The notes under the pieces: model-generated
Database searches by the model: none
Told to the model about the DNA's origin: nothing
The model's input: the letters and a program-made list of their open reading frames with translations, nothing else
Made by a program: the position numbers and the translations under genes
Shown: piece after piece, positions 1 to 11,116 of the stretch
Position numbering within the stretch: the first letter of the stretch is position 1
Layout of the letters: the number at the start of each line of letters is the position of its first letter
NCBI RefSeq assembly: GCF_001625215.2
Contig: NC_030387.2
Span: 5,236,501 to 5,300,500, forward strand
Length of the DNA stretch: 64,000 nt
Origin: Daucus carota subsp. sativus
Lineage: Eukaryota > Streptophyta > Magnoliopsida > Apiales > Apiaceae
Direction: 5' to 3'

Positions 1-940
1 TGTTTGGAAGTACGAGGGTTTGTTTATTTTTTGTTGATGGAGCAGAGTAGCTTGGTGGGCTATATATAGAGGACTGCGAGAGGAGAGGGTTTGTATTAGT
101 TTTATTTGGCGTGGAGAAATCAGAAAGCGATACATGCATTGAGAGGTTTGGTATTAGTTGTGATGACGTGAGGCATGACTTGTTTGCGGTGTGCAACATA
201 TAAGCGCTTTCTCCAGTCATTTATCCATAATCAAGTCATCTGTCAACTCGGGCCGAGCTGAGGATATCTTCCATGAAATTGAGAATCAAGAATTTCATGA
301 CAGGAGGCACTAATATCAAACCTTGGAGTGTCACTTAAATTATGTCTGCTTAAACCTCTGCTTCAAATTATTAAGATTCAAATTATTAAGATGAGCATTT
401 TCGTGGAATATAAATTGGAGGAGTAACGCTGGAAATTACTTAAATTATGGGCTGCATAAACCTCTGCTCAAGTACCTCTCTGGGGATGGTATTCTGGTAT
501 AGTTTAATTTTTCAGTTACCATCTTGAGTAATATGCCAATTGCCAGTTAGCATCTTGTCTTGAGTAATATGTCAATTTGCCATCCAACTATTTTTTATTT
601 TTTTTTGAAACTAATTTGCCATCCAACTATTTAATTCTATTTTAAAATATAGGCCATTTAACTTTGACACATAATTTTAGGTACTTTAATCGCATAATTA
701 AAATAGTAATTAAGTATTCTTTGATAAATATTAGTTAGATGTATTAACTTTTAATTAATAGCTTTGTCTTTATAGTGTTAAATCTTCTAACAATATAAAT
801 ATTTCTGATGAAAGTTTAGTAGAGCAAAAACCAATGTAATTCCAACCATTATATATACATTTTCATGCCATTTAAGATTCAGACATGCATGTCCAAATCA
901 ACTGACATACATTGATATTCACTAGTGTTTTGCAGTTCAT
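1..940. other. Intergenic DNA left of PG1
   Basis: No convincing gene is visible on either strand. The stretch is AT-rich and includes the 3' flank of the minus-strand polygalacturonase that ends at 941. The one structured item is a 20-bp direct repeat at 574-593 and 613-632, which flanks a short poly-T tract; it is listed separately as a possible retroposition scar. Confidence 0.6.
574..632 (-). mobile_element. Minimal poly(A) retroposition scar with 20-bp target duplication
   Basis: An exact 20-bp direct repeat (574-593 and 613-632) flanks 19 nt that are mostly T and end in GAAACT. Read on the minus strand this is a short tail, TTTC followed by poly(A). Long target duplications next to a poly(A) tract are typical of LINE-driven insertion of SINEs, here with virtually all of the body missing. 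Similar, longer scars occur at 13882-13937 and 58499-58594. A replication-slippage duplication is the alternative explanation. Confidence 0.45.
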
Positions 941-2703
941 TTATCTGTACAAACAACTTGGAGGCTTCATGACACCAGAAGCAGTTCCTCTGGCATAGGC
1001 ACAAGACGCATTTGCTGCTCGATTTTTGTAAGTGAGTGCAACATCTTTTAGTCTTATTCCAGTGCAAGGATATTTCTTACTACATTCGAACTGCACTGCA
1101 ACAGGTGTTGCTGATGATCCCCGGATGTCTTCATACCTTACATTGCTGATCTGAACACCAGAGACCTGTATAAAATATAAGTTGAAAGATCAGACATTCA
1201 GATTGTGCGTGATTTAATAGAACAATTATTGAAGCAATTATAATTAATTTACTTTTCCCGGGCAATTCTTGACGTCGGGACAGTAGTTTTGGTCTATGAT
1301 GATAGGATTCGCGACATTATTCATAAAAATGTGCTGAAACAGAACATTTCTGACAAATCCTTTGCTAGGCCTCGCCCATGTTTTTATTCTGACACCGTTG
1401 TCAGTGTTTCGGAATGTAACGGATTTCACTGTCAGGTTTTGGACACCAGGTTCTTGCAAATCCCAGCCGAGGCTTCCAATGCTGTAACCAAAATTAAAAA
1501 TCCCCTCATCAACAATAAATTTAGATTGCGGTGCAAAATTTGATTAACTGATTTATGTATACTACGTACCTGATGCCGTGACCAGGACCGCATGAAACAT
1601 TCTCTATCCATGTGTTATTTGTGCCAGGTCCAATGGAGACACAGTCATCCCCGGTGCTAATTCGAGAGCGAAGAATGCTCACCCCTGAGGAGTATTGGAT
1701 GTGAATACCGTCGGTGTTGGGGCTTCTACCGAGTGCAGAGATTTTGATTCCCCGAAAAACGAGATTTTTGCATTTATACACGATCATGTGGAACATCTGA
1801 CTGTTTATTGATGTCAATCTACTCACCACAACGTTGGTGGAGCTGTAGAACCCTATGCTCTGCATGATCATATATAAGTAACGTTAAGGCATCTATAACG
1901 GGGTTGGCTAAAATCAGTTGGCTAAATTGAACTTGTAGAACAACATGTGAAATTTGTTGAACTTGTAAGATATTGTGTTTCAATAGTATTAGCTATATTG
2001 GTTGACTATAATTTAAAAATAACATGTTATTAATATTTTAGATTGTTATAAATAGAATATATATCACTTCAATATGAGAATTAATTATGTGTAATCATCT
2101 AATAGCTTGACTATAATTATAGACAGAAGAAGAATATAGCGTGATATTTTCAAGAGATTATCTATAATTTTTTATTTTTGGTATGCCAACTTAGCTAAGG
2201 GTTATAATATAGCGATCTATCCACAGTGAATTTTAGTGTTTTAATTGACATACCGTTGCGCCTATAGGACAGTTCTTGCCAGATTTTTTACAATCCCACA
2301 GAGCAGCACCTTTAGCATCCACAGTTCCCCCGGAAATGAAGAGTCCATTAATCCTCTCAAACTTGATCCAGGTTTCGCCACTGCCGATCAGATTGTAATC
2401 CCTGGAAGCTACAATAGTACCCTCAATACGCATGAACATGCTACGTTTACATCTTCGTCCATTGAATACTATAGGACTCCGAATCAAGTATCTTCCCTGG
2501 GGCACGTAAATTCGGACTTCCTTTCTAGAGGCACAAGCTGAATTCCATGCCCTCAGGAGAACCTTGGAAACATCCGTCTTGCCATCAGCTTTGGCTCCCA
2601 ACCTTTTCACATTGATCGAAAGTCTTGATGCCGACGATGAATTCATTAGAAACATGATGGAAAAGGTTAGTAGAAGATAATAAACCATTGCAGTCCTGGC
2701 CAT
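941..2703 (-). CDS. Polygalacturonase PG1 (GH28), four exons, intact
   Basis: Glycoside hydrolase family 28 enzyme expected to hydrolyse alpha-1,4-galacturonan (pectin) in the cell wall. Exons on the minus strand are 2703-2254, 1859-1570, 1481-1253 and 1165-941, with GT-AG junctions and phases 0/2/0, giving 397 residues. The start is the ATG at 2703, followed by a hydrophobic stretch that looks like a secretion signal. The family motifs are complete: SPNTDGI (Asp200), GDDC (Asp221/222), GPGHG (His244) and RIK (Arg278/Lys280). Intron phases match the three plus-strand polygalacturonases further right, so this is an inverted member of the same tandem family. Intron 1 carries a MITE-like insert. 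Whether it acts endo or exo, and in which tissue, cannot be told from sequence alone. Confidence 0.93.
1886..2228. mobile_element. MITE-like insert in PG1 intron 1
   Basis: Most of PG1 intron 1 resembles, in inverted orientation, the block at about 3030-3385 upstream of the same gene. Shared blocks include the stretch around GTTGGTTATAATTTAAAAATAACATGT and its surroundings, read here in reverse. The ends recall Tourist-type elements (GCATCT...). Boundaries are approximate and no clean target duplication was found, so this is an old copy. Confidence 0.45.
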
Positions 2704-2740
2704 CTTAAGGCTGAAAAACAATAATCTGGGACAGGAGAGA

Positions 2741-2750
2741 TTTATATACA
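2741..2750 (-). promoter_or_regulatory. Candidate TATA box of PG1
   Basis: On the minus strand the sequence TGTATATAAATC lies about 40-45 bp upstream of the chosen PG1 start codon. This implies a very short 5' leader. A second AT-rich TATAAAA-like site lies near 2800 and would give a longer leader, so the assignment is tentative. Confidence 0.4.
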
Positions 2751-3029
2751 GAGAGAGGGAGAATGTTTGATGATGGGAATTGTGACAATTTAATGCACCA
2801 TTTTATAGGCAAATGTGTTCCTAATTTTCTATGCAAGTACATGCAGAAGTACAGATTAATTATCCAGGCCTAATAGGCAAGTAATGTAACGTGTAGGTGA
2901 AGCCTGTGCATCTTTAAGTGCATTTCAATTCTCAGGTAATTAAGTCCTTTACTTTCTTCTCAGATCATTGGCTACTTTCTTAATTCTGAAATCATTGGAT
3001 GACACACTATTTAAATTAAAATAATATAA

Positions 3030-3385
3030 CAGCATCTCCAACCATACAAATCTCTTAGCTAAAATGTGAGTTAGCATATATATCAAAAATAAAAAATATT
3101 GCCAACTTATGGAAAAACTCACACTCCAACAATAATATGTTGTTTATAATTTTAGTCAACCTCATATGGATGACTAAATTTGTCAAACCTCTACAGGGCT
3201 GTAAGAAATCTGTAGGAAGATTGCACATCATTTATTATCATATTGAACTAATATATTTTAAAATATTAATAACATATTATTTTTAAATTATAACCAACTA
3301 ATATAGCTAATACCATTGAAGAACAATATGTTACACATTCAACAAATTGTACATAATGTCTTACAGATCCAATTTAGCCGACAAT
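3030..3385. mobile_element. Tourist-like MITE remnant upstream of PG1
   Basis: Starts near AGCATCTCCAACCA, a terminal motif common in Tourist/Harbinger MITEs, and ends near AATTTAGCCGAC. It shares long blocks with the insert in PG1 intron 1 in opposite orientation. Boundaries are approximate. It lies 0.3-0.7 kb upstream of PG1 and could affect its promoter. Confidence 0.45.
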
Positions 3386-3980
3386 TATAAACAAGGAAAT
3401 TTAAGATTAACAAGTTTTATGTCCATGCAAAGCGCCAGTTCAAAAATATAAATGATATTGTAATATTAAAATGTGTTTATATACCGATATACAAATTTAA
3501 ACGTATGTGAATATGTACATGTGTTTATCTAAATTACAAATAAATTGTTTAAACTTTAACAAATATAAATTTATTATATTACACAATCACGAAATTTATT
3601 TATTATTACCAGTTGCTCTAATAAAAAACTAAGGAATTTATTTATTATTATCAAAGTTACACATAAAATAAGTTTATATATTATGAGAAAACCCCTATAT
3701 TTAATCAGCTGGCACACGTCAAATAAGTTTATATATTATAGGGACATAAACATAGACGTATATAACTTTATTACGTGCATAACTCTATTGGAAATAAATA
3801 TGAATCCTTGTCATTACAACATATAGCTGATTCATAACTCTTTCATCTTAAACGCTTGCTATAACAATGCAGACTCTTCACTCAAAACAAAAGCAAATGG
3901 TAATACTAAAACCAAGCCAAGATATGTTGCCAGGAGATAGATCAACTAAGCAAACATTTCGAACATTGCTTGCAAAAATT
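3386..3980. other. AT-rich intergenic DNA between PG1 and PNO1
   Basis: No gene, RNA gene or bounded repeat could be recognised here. A short imperfect direct repeat (AAATAAGTTTATATATTAT near 3665 and 3720) is present, in simple AT-rich sequence. Confidence 0.5.
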
Positions 3981-3983
3981 TCG

Positions 3984-4079
3984 AAAATTGCTTATTCATG
4001 AGATTAATATCAGGTCAGATAGGTTTGAATGAAAATTGCTTATTCATGAGATTAATATCAGGTCAGATAGGTTTGAATG
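3984..4079. repeat. Two-copy 48-bp tandem repeat
   Basis: Two essentially identical 48-bp units start at 3984 and 4032 (GAAAATTGCTTATTCATGAG and on). The second unit overlaps the end of the short minus-strand reading frame at 4063-4251. Confidence 0.8.
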
Positions 4080-4251
4080 AGGTCATCATCATCTGCAGTT
4101 GAAGATTATACAACTCCACAGCCATATCTTCTGCAGCTAGTTCATTCACCACCGCTCCTGTATTAGATGACGTTCCTGAAGCTGAAGAAGCATCATGATC
4201 CTCTCCTAATGGTTTCACCTCATTAACCACACAGTAATTTTTTCCGACCAA
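4063..4251 (-). other. Possible coding fragment, unknown
   Basis: A minus-strand frame of 62 residues, rich in Ser, Glu and Asp, ends in a helix-like stretch AVELYNLQLQMMMTSF before its stop. It looks more like the tail of a protein than random AT-rich translation. No upstream exon, partner or family is recognisable. It lies in what should be the 3' flank of PNO1. It may be a stranded exon of a lost gene or chance. Confidence 0.2.
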
Positions 4252-4592
4252 ATTGACAATCGTTACAAAAATAAAAATAATACTTCGCGCTCAACAAATT
4301 TGCTGCAGATCTTATAAAACTTGTCAGGGCCTTCACCCTCTAAAAAATTTACTAATTTAAAACGCAAACTAAATATAAAATTGTCGCCAAAAGGTAACTA
4401 CCTTAAAATTCCATCGTCATAACATATAATGTCAAAAGAAACACAGCAGACCAAGCTATATTCTCTGAGAAGGTATTTTGATCGATTTCAAATGAACTAA
4501 CACTTGGACAGGAAAAAAAAATTCTCCACGTTCTTACTACTATAACAAGACTGTATATTAATAGATAAACAAACAAGGGTACAGCTCAAAAA

Positions 4593-5261
4593 TTAGAACC
4601 TTTCCGCCAATCTGGAGGTAACAGCTCTTAGTTTTGAATAAACCTTCCCGGCAGGGGAGCCTAAGATAAGACTGCAGAGGGAGTCTCTTGCAATTTTTAT
4701 GTTAGCAAAAGATCCTAAAATGTGAATTTTTGTGTCAGCAATCACAATACGAGTCTTTGTCGAGTTTTCAATTGCAAACTTAGTTTTACCCCCTTTTCCA
4801 GACAACCTCCCAATTGCACGGGAGAGGTGTTCACCTCGTAGAGTTTTGACATCCTTGATTTCAAAAGATTCAACATAAAGCTCATCCAGCCGCAAAAGGG
4901 CAACAGCATCTATCACGTCAAAGCCAAGCATGAAGGCATGGACAAAGTCAGCTGACTTCTGAAGGTTACTGATATCCGGAGTGTCTGATCGAGTCTTTAG
5001 TTCAACTTTCCTCCCCTTAAGATTCATACGGATATCGACCTTCATCTGGTCATATACAGGACCGTAGATTTCCATCCAAGCTTTCTTGAGAGGTGTGTAC
5101 CGATGTGGCGGAACAGAAACCTTGCGAAACTGCACTTGGCCATCAGATATCTCATGTGCCTTCAATGGCTCAAAATTGGGCTTCAATGCTGATGATACAC
5201 GATTGGCATCGGATTGGACCTTTTCAATTTCCATAGAGGTTGTACCTTTGTCGGATTCCAT
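4593..5261 (-). CDS. PNO1: PNO1 / Dim2-like KH-domain ribosome assembly factor
   Basis: Single coding exon of 222 residues. PNO1 (Dim2) is a nucleolar and pre-40S factor that binds the 3' end of 18S rRNA and partners the nuclease NOB1. The middle section (VPPHRYTPLKKAWMEIYGPV) and the C-terminal KH domain with GKGGKTKFAIEN and ADTKIHILGSF are highly characteristic. The length matches the compact plant form. The ATG at 5261 follows a likely 5' UTR intron (5751-5270) whose acceptor lies 8 nt upstream of the start. The promoter carries telo-box and TGGGCC elements, as expected for a ribosome-biogenesis gene. Neighbours are unrelated in function. No defects are visible. Confidence 0.95.
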   Translation of the reverse strand: MESDKGTTSMEIEKVQSDANRVSSALKPNFEPLKAHEISDGQVQFRKVSVPPHRYTPLKKAWMEIYGPVYDQMKVDIRMNLKGRKVELKTRSDTPDISNLQKSADFVHAFMLGFDVIDAVALLRLDELYVESFEIKDVKTLRGEHLSRAIGRLSGKGGKTKFAIENSTKTRIVIADTKIHILGSFANIKIARDSLCSLILGSPAGKVYSKLRAVTSRLAERF

Positions 5262-5269
5262 ATTAAGTC

Positions 5270-5751
5270 CTGTTAAGGTGTCACACGATAAATAAATTAA
5301 AACAATATTCGTTCATTGTGTATGCTAGACATTGTGGTAAGTACAAACAGATGCAACAATCTAAAAAATGTCCTTGTTGCTCAAAATGACTCATATTAAA
5401 CTGTTACAACTCTTCTGGATGAACCCAAATTCCCAAGGTCATTAATCATATACATTAAGCTAAAAGCATACTTACACTATTCTGCATACTAATCAAGAAA
5501 TCTAGAAAACTAACATCTGATTGAAATATTTTGCTAATAAACAAATCGAAAATTTATCCAGGACTTCCAACCATAAATTCCAGGTAAAAATATCTGAGAG
5601 AGAGAGAGGGGAGGGAGGGAGGGAGGGAGAGAGAGAGAGAGAGAGAGGGAGGGAGGGAGGGAGGGAGAGGGAGAGGGAGAGAGATTTTGTATGAATTGAG
5701 AAGGGGCTCATCACCAATAAAGAGTAATAAGAATATATCAATTATGAATAC
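5270..5751 (-). other. PNO1: Predicted 5' UTR intron of PNO1 with GA/CT microsatellite
   Basis: On the minus strand a donor (CCCAG then GTATTC) at 5751 and an acceptor (TTAACAG) at 5270 bracket 482 bp just before the start codon. An 89-bp GA/GGGA tract at 5595-5684 sits inside; it reads as a CT-rich tract in the transcript. Leader introns are common in plant ribosome-biogenesis genes. The splice sites are inferred, not observed. Confidence 0.6.
5595..5684. repeat. (GA)n/(GGGA)n microsatellite
   Basis: Compound purine tract of GA and GGGA units, about 90 bp, inside the inferred PNO1 leader intron. It is likely to be length-polymorphic. Confidence 0.9.
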
Positions 5752-5866
5752 CTGGGAGATTGAAGCTTACGAAAGGTCTTGCGCTTAATCGCAAAGCTTC
5801 AGTGTCCGCGTCTTCAACAATCGCTCTCTCGCCCGCTCTCTCTGATTCTGTAATGAATCCTGGTAT

Positions 5867-5959
5867 AAACCCTAAACCCTAAAAGGATGCTTATTTGACT
5901 CGATCCGGCCCAATAGGATTTTGCCTGAAGTCTGTTTGTTACGACAACCTCTGGGCCCA
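5867..5959 (-). promoter_or_regulatory. PNO1: Telo-box and site II elements of the PNO1 promoter
   Basis: A double telo-box (AAACCCTAAACCCTAAAA, 5867-5884) is followed by TGGGCC on the minus strand (5907-5912) and the palindrome TGGGCCCA (5952-5959). Telo-boxes combined with TGGGCY site II motifs are known to mark promoters of plant ribosomal-protein and ribosome-assembly genes. Their position just outside the inferred leader exon fits that role for PNO1. Confidence 0.75.
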
Positions 5960-6940
5960 AATCCATTTTCGTCATCAATCAACTTTTATCTCTCTCCTTT
6001 AAAATAACAGTTTTTTCAAGCACTAAAATTTATAAGATTGCTTGATTTTGATTGGCTATTGTCTCTAAATAAAGGTGGACCTCCTTGCATGTACTACAAT
6101 TGCACCAATCAATATGAGTCAAACTTATAAAAATTAGTGCCTAGCATGTGCCATGGGCCCATGTGTCAAAATTTTATTCAGGAAAAAAAAAAATTCAAAA
6201 AAATTTACGAAACTATGTTTTTATAGACGCATTAAAGTGCATGTCAAGCGGTGAAAAAAAATATTAAGATATGAATGAGACATAGAGAGTATCATTGAGG
6301 TACTGTTTGGGGTTGTTGATGCAGACAGTATCAATAGCTTTTTGTCGAAAAGTAGGTGAAAAACTGTTTGGTAAATCTAAAAACGGCTTTTTTGAACAGC
6401 AGTTTTTAGTTGAAAAGTTGCTTTTAGAAAAAGCACGTCTTCCCATGCTTTTAGAAAAAGCTGTTTAATAGACGAGTTGTGTAGATGGACAGAGATTGTT
6501 CAGGCAGAGTCCTCTGAAGTGGCAACTGAAGTCGCTCCGGTAGTCCAATAGAGAATCCTATGTATTATCATAGAGCAATATTATGCATGTTAGCACACTA
6601 AGTACAACTTTAAACATTCTTATTTACCTAATCAAAAAAATTGCAACAGTCATTATTTTATAATGATCACAAGAATGATATACCTTACACATAATTCCAA
6701 CAATCAGTGACACTTTTCTTCTTCTCATGCATACACTCCATTATAATGTCACAATCATCTAGTGCAAACTTAAGTTCCACACGGAGAATGCATTTCAGTT
6801 TCTCTGCTTCACCAACTTTTATAGGCTAAACAAGGAGAAAAACATCTTTCTGCATACGAATTCCATTAGATTTGATACTACAAACATGAAGCAAGAAATT
6901 GATAGTACATAACTTAAGAAGAAAAGTGAACAAAAACTTA
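5960..6940. other. Intergenic DNA with MITE-like remnants
   Basis: No intact gene was seen. Around 6290-6480 lies a block rich in GTTTGG and AAAAGC stretches (TACTGTTTGGGGTTG to AGCTGTTTAATAG) that resembles old hAT-like MITEs of this genome. The rest is AT-rich sequence without recognisable content. Confidence 0.45.
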
Positions 6941-6950
6941 ACCTTGCATA

Positions 6951-8088
6951 TCAAAGAAATTTATATAAAATCAGTCCACATCCATATCCCATCACGATTG
7001 CTTCCCATGTCAATTCATCACCAGCATCATCTTCATCACCATTTTTGACTTCTTGTGGGGGGTGATGCTGTGTTTGCACATTTCTTCGTCAAAGGTAATC
7101 CACATAACGCGGAGTTTTCTAGATAAGAATTATTGTTAAATGTGTTGAACTGTCCTTTCTGAGGAATCTCTCCTCTATATTGGTTTCCCGAGAGGTTCAA
7201 GACCTCTAAAAATATCAATGTAGTTAGCTGAGGTGGAATAGCCCCTGTCAGTTGATTTGAGGACAAATCTAAATATTGGAGTTCTTTCATATTTCTCAGC
7301 AATGATGGGATATGTCCTGTTAGACTATTATGAGATAAGTTGAGCAATGCAATCCATCTATGCTCTCCAGTAACTTTTGGAATTTTTCCTTGAAATTGGT
7401 TGCACGACAGATCAATGGCTATGTAAATATGAAGGTTATTTCTTACTTTATACTCTATTCCCTTCATAGTTAATGAGACTGATGTTCCATAAGAGTATAG
7501 TTGTTGTCCTTGTGTAAAACTGAAATAAGTTTTATACACGTTATTGGTTGCTTTGATATTTCTAAGGTATTGAATTGGCAAATGGCCCGTAAATTGGTTG
7601 TTAGAGAGATCCAAAATCCTCAAGTTGGGGAAGGAATGTTTTGTGATTTTTGCGCTTACTATCCCCTGAAGTCTATTTGATCGCAAAACTAGAACTTCCA
7701 ACTCTCCAAGAGTATAAAGCCATGACGGAAATGTACCAAATGTACCACCTATTTTGTTGTTTCCGATATCAAGAATTTTCAAGTGCTTACAGTTTCCCAA
7801 AGATTGGGGCAACAGTCTGTTGAAGTAATTGTCGTACATATTTAAATATGTTAGCTGACACCTCTTGGAGAAAGTTTTCGGTATCAATCCTCCAAACTGA
7901 TTATTAGCGATATTAACAGAAAGCAACTTATCATCAAAATTTCCCAGACAACGTGGGAGTGAACCGCTTAATTCATTATATGACAAAAAAAGAATTAAAA
8001 GGGAAGTGGCATTGCAAAACATTATTGGTAGCTTACCTGTAAAAATTGTTGAAGCTCTGGTAAAGTGTAATTTTTAGATTACTATCAT
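6951..8088 (-). pseudogene. Receptor-like protein (Cf-type LRR) pseudogene, 3' part
   Basis: The main frame (8022-7036, 328 residues, open a little further upstream to a stop near 8088) encodes roughly ten plant-type leucine-rich repeats, with blocks such as LDLSNNQFTGHLP and LNLSHNSLTGHIP. These are typical of the C-terminal half of receptor-like proteins that sense apoplastic ligands. The signal peptide and N-terminal repeats are missing. The frame stops at 7036, yet the next frame continues the expected acidic juxtamembrane segment and the start of the membrane helix (DELTWEAIVMGYGCGL) down to a stop at 6951. A one-base shift in an A5 run accounts for the break. It is therefore a truncated, frameshifted remnant, although an assembly error in the homopolymer could explain the shift alone. 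Confidence 0.8.
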
Positions 8089-8162
8089 TCAAGCATACAA
8101 ATTAAAGGAAAATATATAGGGAAAAGCTGACTTGTAAAATAGTTTCCACTTAAATTGATGTA

Positions 8163-8590
8163 TTAGTATAAACTTTAATCTCAAATTTGAAATTTGAAAT
8201 TTCAATTGTTAAAGAATGAGAAAGTACAGCTGAGTGATGTACCTGCAGCCGACAGAGAGTTATCTTCTTGAGAAAGCTTGGTTTCAGTTTGAATTCGTAG
8301 TACTGCACATTCATTTGGGAGCAATAGCAGTAATTGTTTGTATTATATTTGTATTGTAATTGTTATTGTATCTATGTATACTTGTGTGTGTAACTTGCCA
8401 GTGCACATGAGTATAAGCTGGTAAAAGTACTACTCATTATGGTTGATAGGCTGAAAAGTGGAGGCAACATACGTGTCAACAGATGGAGACAGAGAAAGTA
8501 GTGGCAAGAACTGTAATATGAAGGAACTTGAAGGGCGGAAGTTAAGCTGTGAAAAGTTACTGTTCCAAAGAGACAACATGAACTATTATA
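8163..8590 (-). repeat. Duplicated segment, copy A (promoter/first-exon-like)
   Basis: About 430 bp that recur, slightly diverged, at 9309-9545 plus 11117-11308. On the minus strand both copies contain a 24-codon open stretch beginning with ATG (8314-8243 here) that ends exactly at a good splice donor (CTGCAG then GTACAT). This could be the first exon of a duplicated gene whose remaining exons are gone. The encoded peptide is not one I recognise. The LRR pseudogene lies immediately downstream on the same strand. Confidence 0.5.
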
Positions 8591-9308
8591 TGTTAAACCT
8601 GGAGGCATCAACGTGAAAGTTGTATATATCTAATATATATTTCTCAAATAACATGAAAAAGGAGTAAGCAAAGAAAGGAATACTACTAAACAATGCTTTA
8701 TGAAAGAAAATTACATTAAAACTCACTTCATCCCTCACTGACTTTGTGACTTGTACCTCATTTCATTTCTAAGCATACACACTCTGGAAATAAATATGTA
8801 ATTTCAAACCAACATACAAATACATGATCAACAAAATATTACATTACAATTAAAATCTACAAATATAGCCACATAAATATAAAACACACATAACCACATT
8901 ATTATATTTGTTAAGAATATAAATGTTTAAATCATAAGAATTAATAAGCTCAATACGACAAAAGTAGCGTACCATATATAAAAGAAAGAGTTAAAAACGA
9001 CCAATTTATCATTTTTCTCTTTTAGACAAATCATCAAACACCTTGCGAACGAAAGTTTAACCTGCAATTAAAAAACAAAGAAGTTTAGGAAAGTAAATTT
9101 TTCTGTCTTAGACAAATCATCAACATTTTATCAACGAAAGTTTAACCTGCAAACTAAAGAAAAAGAAATTGTTAGAAAAGTATTAGTTCAAATACAGATT
9201 ATAGAGAAGAATTATTAGTAATAGAAATGAGAGAAATATAAAAAAGAATTAGAGATTACATGAAAAAAGTGAGAAGTGAATAAGAAGGAGCAGAAAATAT
9301 GGAGAGAG
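8591..9308. other. Intergenic DNA with a short duplicated motif
   Basis: AT-rich, without a recognisable gene. A block of about 65 bp (TTAGACAAATCATCAA ... GAAAGTTTAACCTGCAA) occurs twice, near 9020-9073 and 9108-9152, as a diverged tandem repeat. Confidence 0.45.
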
Positions 9309-9545
9309 CGTTAGTATAAACTTTAATTTCATATTTGAAAATTGAAATTTCAATTGTTAATGAATGAGAAAGTACAGCTGAGTGACGTACCTGCAGCCGA
9401 TAGAGAGTTATCTTCTTGAGAAAGCTTGATTTTAGTTTGAATTCGTTGTACTGTACATTCATTTAGGAGCAACAGCAGTAACTGTTTGTATTATATTTGT
9501 ATTGTAATTGTCATTGTATCTATGTATACTTGTGTGTGTACCTTG

Positions 9546-11116
9546 CACTACAAGAAAAATGGATTTTAGCGACCGACTATCAACGACTAGGCTTTAGCGA
9601 CGGAACCCGATAGCTGAAAACTGTCGCATATAATCTCATCTCTAGCATGCACTCCAGCGACAACCTTCAGCGACGGACTGTTTAGCGACGGCTGTTGACG
9701 ACCGAAGTTGTCGGTAGTCTGAGTCAGAACAGGGCTATCGAATTTCACGTCGCAGCGACCATTTTTGCGACCGATGGTCGCTGCTTTTTGCGAACGACAT
9801 TAGCTACCGCCTGCCGTTGCTATCTGTTGCGACGGATTCGCTACAAAATTTGTCGCAAAAGTTAGCGACCGATTGGCTACGGATTGTCGTAGCTAATACA
9901 GCTACCGGTATTTGCGACTGCTTTTAGTCGCTAAATTTGGGAGCTTTTGCTACCAGCATTGGCTATTGCTTGCGGTCGCTAAATCCATTTTTTTTTATTA
10001 TTTTTTTGTTTTTTGCAGATTTACATATAATTTCAGTTTGTACCTGCTTTTCCCACAAACAATAACAACTTTGTCTCAACAATTTCACGATGACCTGTAT
10101 TTAAATTGATTGCATTGAATAACCCAACAATAGAAGAAATTAATCCTAATTAACATCAAAGTTTACATCAATATCCTTAAAATTTCAGCAACACAACCAT
10201 ATGTTCCAAATATCATCCAAGCAGTACAATATTAACAGCTAAATACTCGAAGATCCTCCAACATCAGCATCCTAATCAACATGATCACCCTGTCAATGTC
10301 ATTTGAAGAAGTGAATCTACGTGGCATATAAACAACAGAATATGAAAAACAGATTTCAGCTGTTAATAACGCAATTGAAGTTTAACTATTAAATAGATAA
10401 TATACCTTACGACCATCACTTTGTTGATACACTAAGATCCTCCAATATCATCATCCTGATCATAATCATCAGCATCCTAGTCATCACGATCACCCTGTCA
10501 TTATCACATTATTTAAAGAAGTGACATCTCAGTTTTATATGAACAACAAAATATGAAAAACAGACTTCAAAAATTAATAACAAAGTTGCAGTTCACTACT
10601 AAAAAATTATATACCTGCCGACCATCACTTTGCTGCGATGCTGCAGCCTCAGCCATAGCACGAGCTAACTCATCAGGATCCATAAGCCCAAGATGTCCTC
10701 TGATCCTAATACACGAAGTAGCGCTCGATCCTGAAATATAGCTCGAACATAGTCAGCAGGAGTATGAACATGTGGATGACTTGGTGACTGTGAAGACTGT
10801 GTGCTACAGGTTGAGCCGTAGATAGATGGGCGTCTTTGTTGTCCCTGACCCTTGACATAGTTCTTCTTCACAACAGAGGTCATCTCCCAAAGCTCCTAAT
10901 CAATATGCGGGGGCTGAGTGCCCTCTGGAAAGCGCTCAGCAAGTAAAGTGCGATACTTTTTCTGTCATCATATTTATGATTAGTTAGTTAAAACTCAATT
11001 TTGTAAAGTCTAGAGGATTATGCTAATATTATATGCTTAATTATATATCATACCTTTATGTTAATAACAACCATACTAATATCACCATAAATTATTTTTT
11101 CTTATATTCTATTATT
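9546..11116 (-). mobile_element. CACTA (En/Spm) transposon fragment
   Basis: The left edge starts with CACTACAAGAAAAATGG, the diagnostic terminal motif of CACTA elements. About 400 bp of closely spaced subterminal motifs follow (TAGCGAC, GCGACGG and their complements, 9568-9990). A minus-strand stretch at about 10965-10665 resembles a plant En/Spm-type transposase-associated domain (Transposase_24-like: ELWEMTSVVKKNYVKGQGQQ), with an in-frame stop just before it. TTG flanks both edges (9543-9545 and 11117-11119), consistent with a 3-bp target duplication. The right edge, however, lacks the expected inverted CACTA terminus, so the element appears truncated. Confidence 0.75.
10665..10965 (-). 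pseudogene. Transposase_24-like gene fragment of the CACTA element
   Basis: On the minus strand QKKYRTLLAERFPEGTQPP is followed by a stop, then by ELWEMTSVVKKNYVKGQGQQ and a Ser/His/Pro-rich stretch. The LWE...VKGxG pattern is typical of Ptta/En/Spm plant transposase-associated proteins. The in-frame stop and missing upstream part show it is defunct. Confidence 0.55.
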
